Below, piece after piece: positions 7,835 through 16,581 of a stretch of DNA of 64,000 nucleotides. Every line of letters begins with the position of its first letter. Position 1 is the stretch's first letter. A program made the translations under genes and the position numbers. The notes beneath the pieces were generated by a model. That model searched no databases, was not told where the DNA came from, and saw only the letters and a list, made by a program, of their open reading frames with translations. Source of the DNA: DATBLE01 sp046734335 (lineage in GTDB: Bacteria; Actinomycetota; Thermoleophilia; Gaiellales; Gaiellaceae); the NCBI GenBank assembly GCA_046734335.1, contig JBKPRA010000064.1, positions 1 through 64,000 of the forward strand, read 5' to 3'.

Positions 7835-8730
7835 GAGCCGTCCTGCTCCGCGAGCTCGGTGGGCCGGAGCAGCTGGAGCCGGCCGACGTGCCCGAGCCTT
7901 CGGGTCCGTCCGTCGTACAGGTGCGGGCGGCAGGCGTGAACTTCATGGATGTGCTGATCCGGCGCGGCGACTACCCGCAGCCGCCCGAGCTTCCAGCGGT
8001 GCTCGGCGGCGAGGTCGCCGGCGAGCTGGACGGCCGTCGGGTGATGGCGCTGCCGCGGACGGGCGGCTACGCAGAGGCGGTCGCGGCGGAGTGGGTCGTG
8101 CCGCTGCCGGACGGCGCGTCGTTCTCGGAGGGAGCGGCGTTCCTGATGACGTTCCTGACCGCGTGGATCCCGATGCGTCGGCAGGCCCGCATCTCCGCGG
8201 GCACGACCGTACTCGTCCACGCGGGCGCGGGCGGGGTCGGCTCGGCGGCGATCCAGCTGGCACGGCAGCTCGGCGCGCGGGTGCTGGCGACGGCCGGCTC
8301 CGAGGAGAAGCGGTCGTTCGCGCTCGAGCACGGAGCCGAGGAGGCGTACTCCTATGAGGAGTTCGCCGATCTAGTTCGAGCCGATGTCGTCGTCGACCCG
8401 GTCGGGGGCGAGGTCTTCGCCGCGTCGCTGAAGGCGCTGAGGCCGCTGGGGACACTGATCGCAATCGGCTACGCAGGCGGCATGTGGGCGGACGTCAATC
8501 CAGCGCTGGTCGTGGGACGGAACGTCAGCGTCGCGGGCTTCTACCTCGGCCGGCTGATGCAGCTCGTTCCCGAGGTCGTCCGCGAGGCCGCGGAGGAGCT
8601 GGTCGGCCTGTGGGCGCAGGGCGCGATCCGCCCGGTAGTCGGCGCCGAGTTTCCGCTCGCCGAGGCGGCCGCGGCGCACCGGCTGATCGAGGAGCGCCGC
8701 CACGTCGGCAAGGTCGTCCTTGTTCCGTAG
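7831..8730 (+). CDS. Zinc-independent NADPH:quinone oxidoreductase (MDR family)
   Basis: This 299-residue medium-chain reductase of the quinone oxidoreductase/crotonyl-CoA reductase group reduces a conjugated carbonyl with NADPH. The N-terminal GroES-like fold starts with an RAVLLRELGGPE strand. The nucleotide motif HAGAGGVGSAA lies near residues 131-141. The only start that keeps the first strand is a CTG at 7831, which overlaps the previous stop as CTGA, just like the ATGA and GTGA couplings of its neighbours. The next standard in-frame start (GTG 7921) would remove 30 conserved residues. Confidence 0.82.
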   Translation: MRAVLLRELGGPEQLEPADVPEPSGPSVVQVRAAGVNFMDVLIRRGDYPQPPELPAVLGGEVAGELDGRRVMALPRTGGYAEAVAAEWVVPLPDGASFSEGAAFLMTFLTAWIPMRRQARISAGTTVLVHAGAGGVGSAAIQLARQLGARVLATAGSEEKRSFALEHGAEEAYSYEEFADLVRADVVVDPVGGEVFAASLKALRPLGTLIAIGYAGGMWADVNPALVVGRNVSVAGFYLGRLMQLVPEVVREAAEELVGLWAQGAIRPVVGAEFPLAEAAAAHRLIEERRHVGKVVLVP

Positions 8731-9376
8731 CGCTCTCGTCACCGGCGGCGCGTCCGGGATCGGGGCGGCGGCGATCGAGCTCCTGCGCACGGAGGGCTGT
8801 GAAGTGCGCTCGCTCGACCTCGCCACGGGATTCGACGTCGCGGACGCGGAGGCCTGGGAGAGCGTGCAGGCGGTCGACTTCGCGTTTCTGAATGCCGGCG
8901 TCGCCACCGGCTCCAACGACATCGCCGCGCTCGACGACGCCGAGTACGGCCGCGCGGTCGGCGCGAACGTCGACGGCGTCGTCTTCGGGACGCGGCGCAT
9001 GGCGCAGGTGATGGCTCCAGGGGCGTCGATCGTCGCCACCGCTTCGCTCGCCGGGCTGGTGGCGATGCCGCTCGACCCGATCTACACGCTGACGAAGCAC
9101 GCGGTCGTCGGGTTCGTCCGTGCGGTCGCGCCGCAGCTCGCCCAGCGCGGGATAACAATCAACGCGCTCTGCCCGGGCTTCGCCGACACACCGATCGTCG
9201 AGCCGGAGCTGCGTGAGTGGGTCGAGGGTCAGGGGATCGCGCTGATCTCGGCCGAGACGGTCGCGGCCGCCGCTCTGGCGGCCGCTCGCGCCGGGGAGAC
9301 CGGGCAGGCCTGGGTCGTCCAGCCGGGGCGGGAGCCGCTCGTCTACGAGTTTCGCGGGGTTCCGGGGCCGCGATGA
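8720..9376 (+). CDS. SDR family oxidoreductase, short form
   Basis: This 218-residue SDR has TGGASGIG at residues 8-15, a Ser in TASLAG near 111 and the Tyr/Lys pair in YTLTK near 123-127. It is shorter than the usual 240-260 residues because the segments after the first strand are compact. The TTG start overlaps the previous gene by 11 bp. The stop overlaps the following ATG (ATGA), so it is translated as part of the operon. Probable NAD(P)-dependent hydroxyacyl or alcohol dehydrogenase. Confidence 0.83.
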   Translation: MFRSALVTGGASGIGAAAIELLRTEGCEVRSLDLATGFDVADAEAWESVQAVDFAFLNAGVATGSNDIAALDDAEYGRAVGANVDGVVFGTRRMAQVMAPGASIVATASLAGLVAMPLDPIYTLTKHAVVGFVRAVAPQLAQRGITINALCPGFADTPIVEPELREWVEGQGIALISAETVAAAALAAARAGETGQAWVVQPGREPLVYEFRGVPGPR

Positions 9377-10248
9377 CCGACGTCTTCCGGACGCCGGAGG
9401 AGCATTTCGCGAGACTGCCCGGGTTCCCGTTTGCTCCCCGGTACCTCGAGCAGGACGGTCTGCGGATGCACTACCTGGACGAGGGCGAGGGCGACCCGGT
9501 GCTCTGCCTCCACGGCGAGCCGACCTGGTCGTTTCTGTATCGGAGGATGATCCCGGTGCTCGCGGCGGTAGCCCGAGTGGTCGCGCCGGACTATTTCGGG
9601 TTCGGCCGGTCCGACAAGCCGACGGCGGCCGAGTGGTACACGTTCGACCGGCACTCCGCCTCGATCCGGCGGCTGGTCGAGGAGCTCGATCTCCGGCGCA
9701 TGACCGTGGTCGTCCAGGACTGGGGCGGCCCGATCGGGTTGCGGCTCGCGGTCGAGCAGCCCGAGCGGGTCGAACGCCTGGTGATCCTGAACACAGGTGT
9801 TGGCGGCGGCCGGCCCCCGAGTGAGACATGGCTTCGCTTCCGAGAGGTCGTGCGGGCAGCAGGAGGGGACTTCCAGCCCGGACGGCTGATCCGAACGGCT
9901 GCCGTGCGCGGGCTCGCGGAGGATGCGGCCGCTGCGTACGATGCGCCGTTCCCGACGCCGGAATCGAAGGCGGGCGTGCTCGCGTTTCCGGAGCAGGTGC
10001 CGACCGAGCCGGCGCATCCGAATACCGCGCCGCTGATGGCGATCCGGGAAGGGCTGGCGTCATGGGAGAAGCCCGTGCTGGTCCTGTTCGGCGACTCCGA
10101 TCCGATCTTCCGGCCCGAAGTCGGGGAGGCGATCGCGCGATGGATCCCTGGTGCGCTGCCGGCGGAGCTCGTCGACGACGCCGGCCATTTCGTCCAGGAG
10201 GACGCCGGCGAGGAGGTCGCGGCGCGGATCGTGGAGTTCCTGCGGTGA
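9373..10248 (+). CDS. Haloalkane dehalogenase-like alpha/beta hydrolase
   Basis: This 291-residue hydrolase closely follows the haloalkane dehalogenase pattern. The oxyanion/halide motif HGEPTWSFLYR lies near residues 41-51 and the nucleophile elbow VQDWGG has Asp near 117. An acid lies in LFGDSDPIF and a His in DDAGHFVQED near the C-terminus. In characterised enzymes this arrangement hydrolyses carbon-halogen bonds. In an acyl-CoA operon it may instead act on another substrate. ATG at 9373 overlaps the previous TGA. Confidence 0.78.
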   Translation: MTDVFRTPEEHFARLPGFPFAPRYLEQDGLRMHYLDEGEGDPVLCLHGEPTWSFLYRRMIPVLAAVARVVAPDYFGFGRSDKPTAAEWYTFDRHSASIRRLVEELDLRRMTVVVQDWGGPIGLRLAVEQPERVERLVILNTGVGGGRPPSETWLRFREVVRAAGGDFQPGRLIRTAAVRGLAEDAAAAYDAPFPTPESKAGVLAFPEQVPTEPAHPNTAPLMAIREGLASWEKPVLVLFGDSDPIFRPEVGEAIARWIPGALPAELVDDAGHFVQEDAGEEVAARIVEFLR

Positions 10249-11636
10249 TCACCGACCTCCGGCGCGAGTTCGGCGAGTCGGTGCTCGAGGACCTCCCGGC
10301 CGAGTACCTCACCGACTTCACGCGGGCCCCGGGCCGGGCCGATGCGGTCGTGCTTCCGCGAACGGCCGAGGACGTCGCCGCCGTGTTGGCGTGGTGCTAC
10401 GAACGGGAGGTGCCGATCGTCCCGCGTGGAGGCGGGACGGGCGCGGCGGCAGGCGCCGTTCCCGACGGTGGTGTCGTGCTGGCGCTGGACCGGCTCGATC
10501 GCGTCCGGTCGTTCGAGCCCGAGCTCTGGCGGATCAACGTCGAGGCCGGCGTCCCGACCGGCCGGCTCAAGCAGCTGGTGCGGGAGAGCGGCCTCATGTT
10601 CGCGCCCGACCCGGGCGCACCCGAGCAGTCGCAGATCGGCGGCAACATCGCCACGAACGCCGGCGGGCCGCATGCCTTCAAGTACGGCGTCGTCGGCGAC
10701 TGGGTGACCGGGCTCGAGGCCGCGCTGCCACCCGGCGAACTCGTGTCCGTCGGCGGCCCGATCCGCAAGGACGTCGCCGGCTACGACTTGAAGCGGCTGC
10801 TGGTCGGCTCGGAAGGCACACTCGGAATCGTCACCGCGGCGTGGCTGAAGCTCCTGCCCGCGCCTGAGAGCGTGTTGCCGGTGGCGGTGTTCCATCGCGG
10901 GACGGCCGAGGGCTGTGCGGCGCTGCTGCGCGTGGTGGGGAGCGGGGTGGTTGCCGCCGCACTCGACGTCCTCGATGCCGAGACGCTCGCGTGCGGGGCG
11001 GCGTCGTTTCCGGGCGGCGTTCCGGTCGGAGCCGGTTTCGTGCTGCTCGCGGAGGCGGACGGCTCGCGTGCCGAGGCGGCGCGTGTCCGTGCGGACCTCG
11101 TCGAGGCGGCGGGCGAAGGTGCTGTCGGCATCCACGCGCCCGATGATCGCGACGGCGTGGACGCGTTCTGGCGCTGGCGCTCGGGCCTGGCGTTCGCCGT
11201 GCTGGCGCGGCGTGGCGGTGTCGTCGCGGAGGACATCGTCGTCCCACTCGACCGCGTCGAGGAGGCGATGGACGAGACCCTTGCGATCGGCCGTCGCCAC
11301 GATCTGGTCGGGCTGTCGTTCGGCCACGCGGGCGACGGCAACCTGCACTCGGCATTCCTCGTCACGCCGGGGGACGCGGACGAGATCGGCCGCGCCGGTC
11401 TGGCGGTCGAGGATCTCTTCGACGTCGCCGTCTGTCTCGGCGGATCGGTCTCGGGCGAGCACGGCCTGGGCCTCCTGAAGCGCGGACAGCTGGCACGGCA
11501 GTGGTCGCCCCGGGCGCTCGACCTGCACGCGGAGATCAAGCGTCTCTTCGACCCGAAGAACCTGCTGAACCCGGGCAAGAAGCTCGCCAGGCCTCTTCCC
11601 GGCGAGTCCCACGCGCTGGTGGCGACCCGAAGCTGA
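10245..11636 (+). CDS. glcD: FAD-linked oxidase, glycolate oxidase subunit GlcD-like
   Basis: This 463-residue flavoprotein has an N-terminal FAD_binding_4 (PCMH) domain containing PRGGGTGAAAG near residues 60-70 and GGNIATNAGGPHAFKYG near 130-146. The C-terminal FAD-oxidase domain carries GHAGDGNLHS and SGEHGLGLLKR. It oxidises a 2-hydroxy acid such as glycolate or D-lactate. The GTG start overlaps the hydrolase stop by four bases. GlcE and GlcF are not adjacent, so it may work alone like D-lactate dehydrogenases. It is the last gene of the operon. Confidence 0.87.
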   Translation: MITDLRREFGESVLEDLPAEYLTDFTRAPGRADAVVLPRTAEDVAAVLAWCYEREVPIVPRGGGTGAAAGAVPDGGVVLALDRLDRVRSFEPELWRINVEAGVPTGRLKQLVRESGLMFAPDPGAPEQSQIGGNIATNAGGPHAFKYGVVGDWVTGLEAALPPGELVSVGGPIRKDVAGYDLKRLLVGSEGTLGIVTAAWLKLLPAPESVLPVAVFHRGTAEGCAALLRVVGSGVVAAALDVLDAETLACGAASFPGGVPVGAGFVLLAEADGSRAEAARVRADLVEAAGEGAVGIHAPDDRDGVDAFWRWRSGLAFAVLARRGGVVAEDIVVPLDRVEEAMDETLAIGRRHDLVGLSFGHAGDGNLHSAFLVTPGDADEIGRAGLAVEDLFDVAVCLGGSVSGEHGLGLLKRGQLARQWSPRALDLHAEIKRLFDPKNLLNPGKKLARPLPGESHALVATRS

Positions 11637-11653
11637 AGGCGGCGAAGGCGCTG

Positions 11654-11677
11654 GGGACAGCCCCGTAGGACTGTCCC
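11654..11677. terminator. Hairpin GGGACAG/CTGTCCC between convergent genes
   Basis: Seven-bp arms enclose a 10-nt loop between the convergent glcD-like and RTX genes. Its arm sequence recurs in three other intergenic hairpins of this window. Confidence 0.5.
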
Positions 11678-11688
11678 TTCGCGCGCGC

Positions 11689-14232
11689 CTACTGCTCGCA
11701 GTTCGCTTTCGATTCGGCGAGACAGGTGTCGGTGTTCATCCCGCCGTCGACGGTATCCACGCCGCCGTCGCCGTTGAGCGTGTCGTCGCCGCCGAGCCCG
11801 AAGATCTTGTCGGCGCCGGAGCCGCCCTTGATCACGTTCGGGTCGGTCGAGCCGGTGATCGTGTCGTCCTTGCCCGAGCCCGTGATGTTCTCCGTGAAGG
11901 AGAGCCAATCGTTCCCGTCGCCGCCCTTCGCGAAGGCATTGAAGAACGACAGGTCGATGGTCTCGCCGGCGGTCGCCTTGGCGAAGTCGGCCGTGTCGGT
12001 CCCGTTGCCGCCGCTCACCTCGTCGTCGCCGAGGCCGCCGCGGATCCAGTCGTCGCCGTTCGCGCCGAACAGGTGGTCGTTTCCGCCGCCGCCGTCGATC
12101 GTGTCGTTCCCCTCGAAGCCCATCAGCGTGTTGTTGGAGAGGTCGCCGGTGAGCTTGTCGTCGAACGGCGAGCCGTAGGCGTTCTCGATCTCGCGGAGCT
12201 TGTCCGAGCCCTCGGACGTGCTCTTGCCCTTGTGGCCCTTGAGGTCGACGGTGACCGGCGTGGTCGAGGACTGGTAGTCGACGAAGTCGCCGCCGCCGCC
12301 CCCCCACATCTTGTCGGAGCCGGGGCCGCCGACGAAGGTATCCAGGCCGTCGTCGCCGTAGAGCTGGTCGGAATCCGGGCCGCCGAGAAGCGAGTCGTTG
12401 TCGCTGCCGGCGTGGATGACGTCCTTGCCGGGGCCGCCGGCGATCGTGTTTGCGTACGCCGAGCCGGTCAGCGTGTCGTTCCCGGCCCCGCCGGTGATGT
12501 TCTCGACGTCGGGCTGGACGTTGTCGCCCTCGCCCTTCAGGCCGTCGTCGGCGATGCCGTTCAGCGAGACCGTGACGGGCTCGGTCTCGTCCGAGTAGTC
12601 GACGGTGTCGACGCCGGCGTTGCCGTTCATCGTGTCGGCGCCGCTGCCGCCGAGCAGCTTGTCGTTGCCGTTCTCTCCGAGGAGGACATCGGTGGAGTTG
12701 CCGCCCCAGAGCGTGTCGTAGCCGTCGCCGCCGTGGATGACATCCCCGCTCGCCTCGCCGTCGACGCCGTCGTTCCCGTCTCCGGCGAAGATCACGTTCG
12801 GGTAGTTGTCGGCGACGATCGTGTCGTTCCCACTGCCCGAGATGACGTTCTCGACCCAGGCGAAGGTGTCCTCGCCCTGGCCGACCTTCTTGTCGAGGAA
12901 GATCTTGAGATCGTCGGTGCGCGAGGCGTAGCTGACCGTATCCGTACCCGCGCCGCCGTCGATGGTGTCGCCTGTGCTGCCCTGAGGCCCGCCGTTGAGC
13001 GTGTCGTCGCCCGTCCCCCCGATGAGCGTGTCGGCGACGGTCGTGCCGACCTGTGGGCTCTGCGGAAGCGGACTGCCGAGGCCGAGCAGCGTGTCCTGCC
13101 CGCCGTTGCCGGTCAGCGTGTTGCCGCGCCCACTGCCGATCAGGACGTCGTCGTTGTTCCCGCCGGCGAGGCTCTCGACGTCGTCGGCGATGAAGTCGCC
13201 CTCGCCGGCCTCGCCGTCGTTCGCGTTGCCGTCGATGCTCGCGTTCACAGGCCCGCCGCGCTCGGAGTACGTGACGGTGTCGTTCCAGCAACAGGAGTTG
13301 CCGTCGTCGCCGCCGTACAAGAAGTCCGCGCCGAGGCCGGGCCGAAGGAGGTCCGACCCGTCCTCGCCGTACAGCTTGTCGCTGCCGCCGAAGCCCTGCA
13401 GGGTGTCGTCGCCGGGGCCGCCCTTGAGAACGTTGTCGCCGTCGCTGCCGTTCAAGCTGTCCTTGTTCGCGGTGCCCGCGATGCCCTCGACGTCGGAGTG
13501 GATGTAGTCGTTCTCGCCTGCCTGGCCGTCGTTCGCCGTGTCGTCGAGCGACGCCGTGACCGGGCCGGAGTGGAACCCGTACGTGACCGTGTCCTGGCCC
13601 GCGTCGCCGTAGAACTGGTCGGGGCCGAGACCGCCTTCCATCGAGTCGTCGCCGGGGCCGCCGTGCAGGGTGTCCGCGGCCAGCCCGAAGACCGGAGTCG
13701 TACTGCCCCCGACGAGGAAGTCGTCGCCGCCGCCGCCGTTCAGCGTGTCGCTGAAGCCGTAGCACTGGTCGGCCGGAGCGAACTTGCAGGCGCCCCAGAG
13801 CTCGTCCTTCTCGTTGTTGCCATTGATCGTGTCGTTGCCAGCACCGCCCTCGGCCAGCAACCACGCCGTCATTCCCGGCTTGGCAGTGATCGTGTCGTCG
13901 CCCTGGCCGGTGCGGACCCAGACCTTCGAGGCCGGGCACGCCCAGTAGCTGTTGTCGATGAAGCATGAGGCCTGGAGGTCTCCCGCCCCGTAGACCGGGC
14001 CTGTGTTCCACCAGTCGTAGGTGATCTTCACCCAGGTCTGGAACCCGGGCGCCTCGGCCGGCATCACCGTGATCGAGTTGACCGACCCGGTGTCGTTGAC
14101 GTCGTCGCTCCAGTAGGCCATGACGCCCGTCTGCGCGTTGTAGCTCAGTCCGCCCGCAAGCGCGGTGTTCGCGCCGAACGCGAGCGTGCCGATGACGATG
14201 GAGAGGAGGAAGAAGAGAGTGCTGCGTTTCAT
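11689..14232 (-). CDS. Secreted RTX (hemolysin-type) calcium-binding repeat protein
   Basis: This 847-residue exported protein has a signal peptide at residues 1-27 (hydrophobic core then ALAGG). A non-repeated part with four cysteines covers roughly 30-150. It is followed by many tandem nonapeptides of the GGxGxDxLxG type to the C-terminus, which in RTX proteins form calcium-filled beta-rolls. Longer 50-60-residue spacer units beginning with VDYSDET/VTYGFHS-like strands recur between blocks. The protein ends with a C..NC tail. The ATG at 14232 follows a strong AAGGAG site; a longer frame upstream lacks support. No type I secretion genes are nearby, and the Sec-type signal suggests general export. 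Confidence 0.9.
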   Translation of the reverse strand: MKRSTLFFLLSIVIGTLAFGANTALAGGLSYNAQTGVMAYWSDDVNDTGSVNSITVMPAEAPGFQTWVKITYDWWNTGPVYGAGDLQASCFIDNSYWACPASKVWVRTGQGDDTITAKPGMTAWLLAEGGAGNDTINGNNEKDELWGACKFAPADQCYGFSDTLNGGGGDDFLVGGSTTPVFGLAADTLHGGPGDDSMEGGLGPDQFYGDAGQDTVTYGFHSGPVTASLDDTANDGQAGENDYIHSDVEGIAGTANKDSLNGSDGDNVLKGGPGDDTLQGFGGSDKLYGEDGSDLLRPGLGADFLYGGDDGNSCCWNDTVTYSERGGPVNASIDGNANDGEAGEGDFIADDVESLAGGNNDDVLIGSGRGNTLTGNGGQDTLLGLGSPLPQSPQVGTTVADTLIGGTGDDTLNGGPQGSTGDTIDGGAGTDTVSYASRTDDLKIFLDKKVGQGEDTFAWVENVISGSGNDTIVADNYPNVIFAGDGNDGVDGEASGDVIHGGDGYDTLWGGNSTDVLLGENGNDKLLGGSGADTMNGNAGVDTVDYSDETEPVTVSLNGIADDGLKGEGDNVQPDVENITGGAGNDTLTGSAYANTIAGGPGKDVIHAGSDNDSLLGGPDSDQLYGDDGLDTFVGGPGSDKMWGGGGGDFVDYQSSTTPVTVDLKGHKGKSTSEGSDKLREIENAYGSPFDDKLTGDLSNNTLMGFEGNDTIDGGGGNDHLFGANGDDWIRGGLGDDEVSGGNGTDTADFAKATAGETIDLSFFNAFAKGGDGNDWLSFTENITGSGKDDTITGSTDPNVIKGGSGADKIFGLGGDDTLNGDGGVDTVDGGMNTDTCLAESKANCEQ

Positions 14233-14327
14233 GGGACCTGCTCCTTTGTTTGCGAAGTCGTGCCTGCGTAAGAGAAATGCTCGGCTGCAGGGCCCTCGCA
14301 GGCCATGGAGCAAACCACACGATCGTT

Positions 14328-14341
14328 GGCGGAAATCCGCC
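14328..14341. repeat. Short perfect hairpin upstream of the RTX gene
   Basis: GGCGGA/TCCGCC arms with a 2-nt loop lie between the acyl-CoA dehydrogenase end and the RTX start; a GTTTTC run follows on the plus strand. It may separate the two minus-strand genes or act in the RTX leader. The rest of this roughly 150-bp gap shows nothing I can name. Confidence 0.3.
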
Positions 14342-14381
14342 GTTTTCGCAGGTGGCTATCCGCGCGGGTGAACCGCCGGCG

Positions 14382-15548
14382 CTACGAGAATCGCCACGTA
14401 CCGCCGCTCTCGAACTCCTTCAGGATCCTGCGGCTGACGACCATGCGGTGGACCTCGTCCGGCCCGTCGTAGATCCGGCCTGCGCGGGCGGCACTGAGCA
14501 TCGCGGCGAGTGGCGTGCGGTCGGTCAGGCCGAGCGCGCCGTGCACCTGCACCGCACGGTCGATCACCTCGTTCAGCACCCGAGCCGCGTAGAACTTGAT
14601 CAGCGAGATCTCGACCCGTGCCTCGTCGCCGGCGTCGATCTTCCGGGCGGCATCGAGGGTAATGAACCGGCAGGCCTGGATCTCGGCGGCGGAGTCGGCG
14701 ATCCAGTTCTGCACCGTCTGCTTGTCGGCGAGCCGGCCGCCGAACGCCTCGCGCTCGAGCGCGTAGGAGCACATCAGCTCGAACGCGCGCTGCATCTGGC
14801 CGAGCCAGCGCATCACGTGGTGGATGCGCCCCGGGCCGAGCCGCTTCTGTGCGATCCGGAAGCCGTCGCCACGCTCACCGAGCACGTTCGCGGCCGGCAC
14901 GCGCACGCTCGAGTACCAGACCTCGCAGTGGGTCGACCAGCCGCGGCCGCGATGTCCCGAGACCGGCACGGGCTCGATGCGCAGCCCGGCTGCGTCGGCG
15001 GGGACGAGGATCTGTGACATCCGCCGGTGCGGCTCGGCCTCCGGGTCGGTGACCGCCATCACGATCCCGAACCCGGCGCCCTCGGCTCCCGACGAGAACC
15101 ACTTGTGGCCGTCGATCACCCAGTCGTCGCCGTCGAGCACGGCGCGTGTCTGCAACCGGGTCGGATCCGCTCCCGACACATCAGGCTCCGTCATCGAGAA
15201 GAACGACCGCGTCTCGCCTTCGACCAGCGGCCGGAGGAACCGCTCCTTCTGCTCGTCGGTGCCGAACATGAACAGGATCTCGCCGTTGCCTGCGTCCGGG
15301 GCCTGGCAGTTGAAGACGAGCTGGGCCCACACTGACCGGCCGATCTCCTCGTTCAGGTCGGCGTACGCGAGGAACCCGGCGCCGGAACCGCCCGCCTCCG
15401 GCGGCAGGTGTGGCGCCCATAGCCCTTCCGCCTTCGCCCGTTCGCGTAACGCGAGCATCACCTCGTCCGCAGCCTCGTCCTCTCGCGCCAGCGCCGGCTC
15501 GGCCGGGTAGACGTGCTCGTCCATGAACGCCCGGTACGCCTCTCGCAT
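14382..15548 (-). CDS. Acyl-CoA dehydrogenase, ACAD10/11-like
   Basis: This 388-residue FAD-dependent acyl-CoA dehydrogenase has FSMTEPDVSGADPT near residues 117-130, and RLGPGRIHHVMRWLGQ plus VQVHGALGLTDRTPL in the C-terminal helices. Together these resemble the long-chain ACAD10/ACAD11 branch. A phosphotransferase of the kind fused to ACAD10/11 in animals lies nearby at 17351, which fits. The start could also be 15560; 15548 matches the MREAYRAFMDEH family start. It is divergent from the F420 oxidoreductase with 19 bp between starts, and no ribosome binding site is visible. Confidence 0.88.
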   Translation of the reverse strand: MREAYRAFMDEHVYPAEPALAREDEAADEVMLALRERAKAEGLWAPHLPPEAGGSGAGFLAYADLNEEIGRSVWAQLVFNCQAPDAGNGEILFMFGTDEQKERFLRPLVEGETRSFFSMTEPDVSGADPTRLQTRAVLDGDDWVIDGHKWFSSGAEGAGFGIVMAVTDPEAEPHRRMSQILVPADAAGLRIEPVPVSGHRGRGWSTHCEVWYSSVRVPAANVLGERGDGFRIAQKRLGPGRIHHVMRWLGQMQRAFELMCSYALEREAFGGRLADKQTVQNWIADSAAEIQACRFITLDAARKIDAGDEARVEISLIKFYAARVLNEVIDRAVQVHGALGLTDRTPLAAMLSAARAGRIYDGPDEVHRMVVSRRILKEFESGGTWRFS

Positions 15549-15554
15549 GCCGTT

Positions 15555-15560
15555 TAGCAT
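15555..15560 (+). promoter_or_regulatory. Leaderless-type -10 box TAGCAT
   Basis: TAGCAT lies 7 nt before the ATG at 15568, within the tiny divergent gap. Confidence 0.5.
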
Positions 15561-15567
15561 CGCACGG

Positions 15568-16581
15568 ATGCGCCTCGGACTCGCTTTGGGGTATGCCTCG
15601 CCCGGCACGGACCCGACCGAGCTGGTCGCGCTCGCGCAGGAGGCCGAGCGCCTCGGCTACGACTCGGCATGGACGGCCGAGGCGTGGGGCACCGACGCGG
15701 TCACCGTCCTCGCCTGGCTCGGTGCGACGACGACGAGCATCAAGCTGGGCACCGGGATCATGCAGATCCCCGCGCGGACGCCGGCGATGACGGCGATGAC
15801 CGCGGCCACGCTCGACCTGATGTCGGGCGGCCGCGTCCTGCTCGGGCTCGGGACGTCGGGCCCCCAGGTGGTCGAGGGGTGGCACGGACAGCCGTTCGGC
15901 AAGCCGCTCGGCCGCACGCGCGAGTACGTCGAGATCGTGCGCGCCGCCGTCCGGCGCGAGCTGCTCCAGCACCGGGGCGCCAACTACGAGATCCCGTATT
16001 CCGGCGACGACGCCACCGGCCTCGGCATTCCGCTGAAGCTGATGCTGCGGCCGTTGCGCGACGAGATCCCGATCTACCTGGCCGCGATCGGGCCGCGGAA
16101 CGTCGCGCTCGCCGCCGAGATCGCCGACGGCTGGCTGCCCGTCTGGGTCTCGCCGGAGAAGCTGGCCGGCGTCTTCGGGGAACCGCTCGCCGCCGCCAGA
16201 CCAGGCTTCGACGTCGCCGCCTTCGGTGTCCCGGTGGCGATCTCCGACGACCTCCAGGCCGCGCGCGACTTCGTCAAGCCACACCTCGCGCTGTACGTCG
16301 GCGGCATGGGTGCGAAAGGCCAGAACTACTACACGGCGCTGGTCTCGCGGTACGGCTACGAGCGCGAGGCGCGCGAGATCCAGGAGCTCTACCTCGGCGG
16401 CAAGAAGATGGAGGCGATCGCCGCCGTGCCAGACGCGCTGGTTGACGAGGTCGCGCTGGTCGGTGACCGCGACCGGATCGCCGACCGAGTCGAAGCCTGG
16501 AAGGAGTCGCCCGTGACCACACTCCTGATCCAGGCTCACGACCCTGCAACGCTCCGGACGATGGCAGAGTTGCTGCTGTGA
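15568..16581 (+). CDS. LLM class F420-dependent oxidoreductase
   Basis: This 337-residue luciferase-like monooxygenase-family protein probably uses reduced or oxidised coenzyme F420. The N-terminal barrel strand RLGLALGYASPG, the segment GTGIMQIPARTPAMTAM near residues 67-83, and LGLGTSGPQVVEGWHG near 97-112 match F420-dependent methylene-H4MPT reductase-like enzymes. F420 use is typical of actinobacteria. It leads a three-gene operon with an SDR and a phosphotransferase, which suggests a shared catabolic or lipid role. The substrate is unknown. Confidence 0.87.
   Translation: MRLGLALGYASPGTDPTELVALAQEAERLGYDSAWTAEAWGTDAVTVLAWLGATTTSIKLGTGIMQIPARTPAMTAMTAATLDLMSGGRVLLGLGTSGPQVVEGWHGQPFGKPLGRTREYVEIVRAAVRRELLQHRGANYEIPYSGDDATGLGIPLKLMLRPLRDEIPIYLAAIGPRNVALAAEIADGWLPVWVSPEKLAGVFGEPLAAARPGFDVAAFGVPVAISDDLQAARDFVKPHLALYVGGMGAKGQNYYTALVSRYGYEREAREIQELYLGGKKMEAIAAVPDALVDEVALVGDRDRIADRVEAWKESPVTTLLIQAHDPATLRTMAELLL

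Noticed and set aside
8525..10321. A 598-codon minus-strand open frame over the SDR and dehalogenase-like genes.
   Set aside because: It is a low-complexity Arg/Pro shadow of three coupled plus-strand genes with clear active-site motifs.
12073..13968. A 631-codon plus-strand open frame antisense to the RTX repeats.
   Set aside because: It is made of Val/Ala/Asp repeats produced by reading the antisense of GGxGxD codons. No start signal or domain is present.
11700..14000. Regular short DNA repeats that could suggest a CRISPR array.
   Set aside because: The repeats are 27-bp codon repeats encoding RTX nonapeptides within one coding frame, without unique spacers.
10781..14320. A 1179-codon open frame on the minus strand across the GlcD-like and RTX genes.
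   Set aside because: It is an out-of-frame shadow. Its product is Arg/Gly/Asp-rich low complexity, while the RTX frame (signal peptide, GGxGxD repeats, ribosome binding site) explains the DNA.
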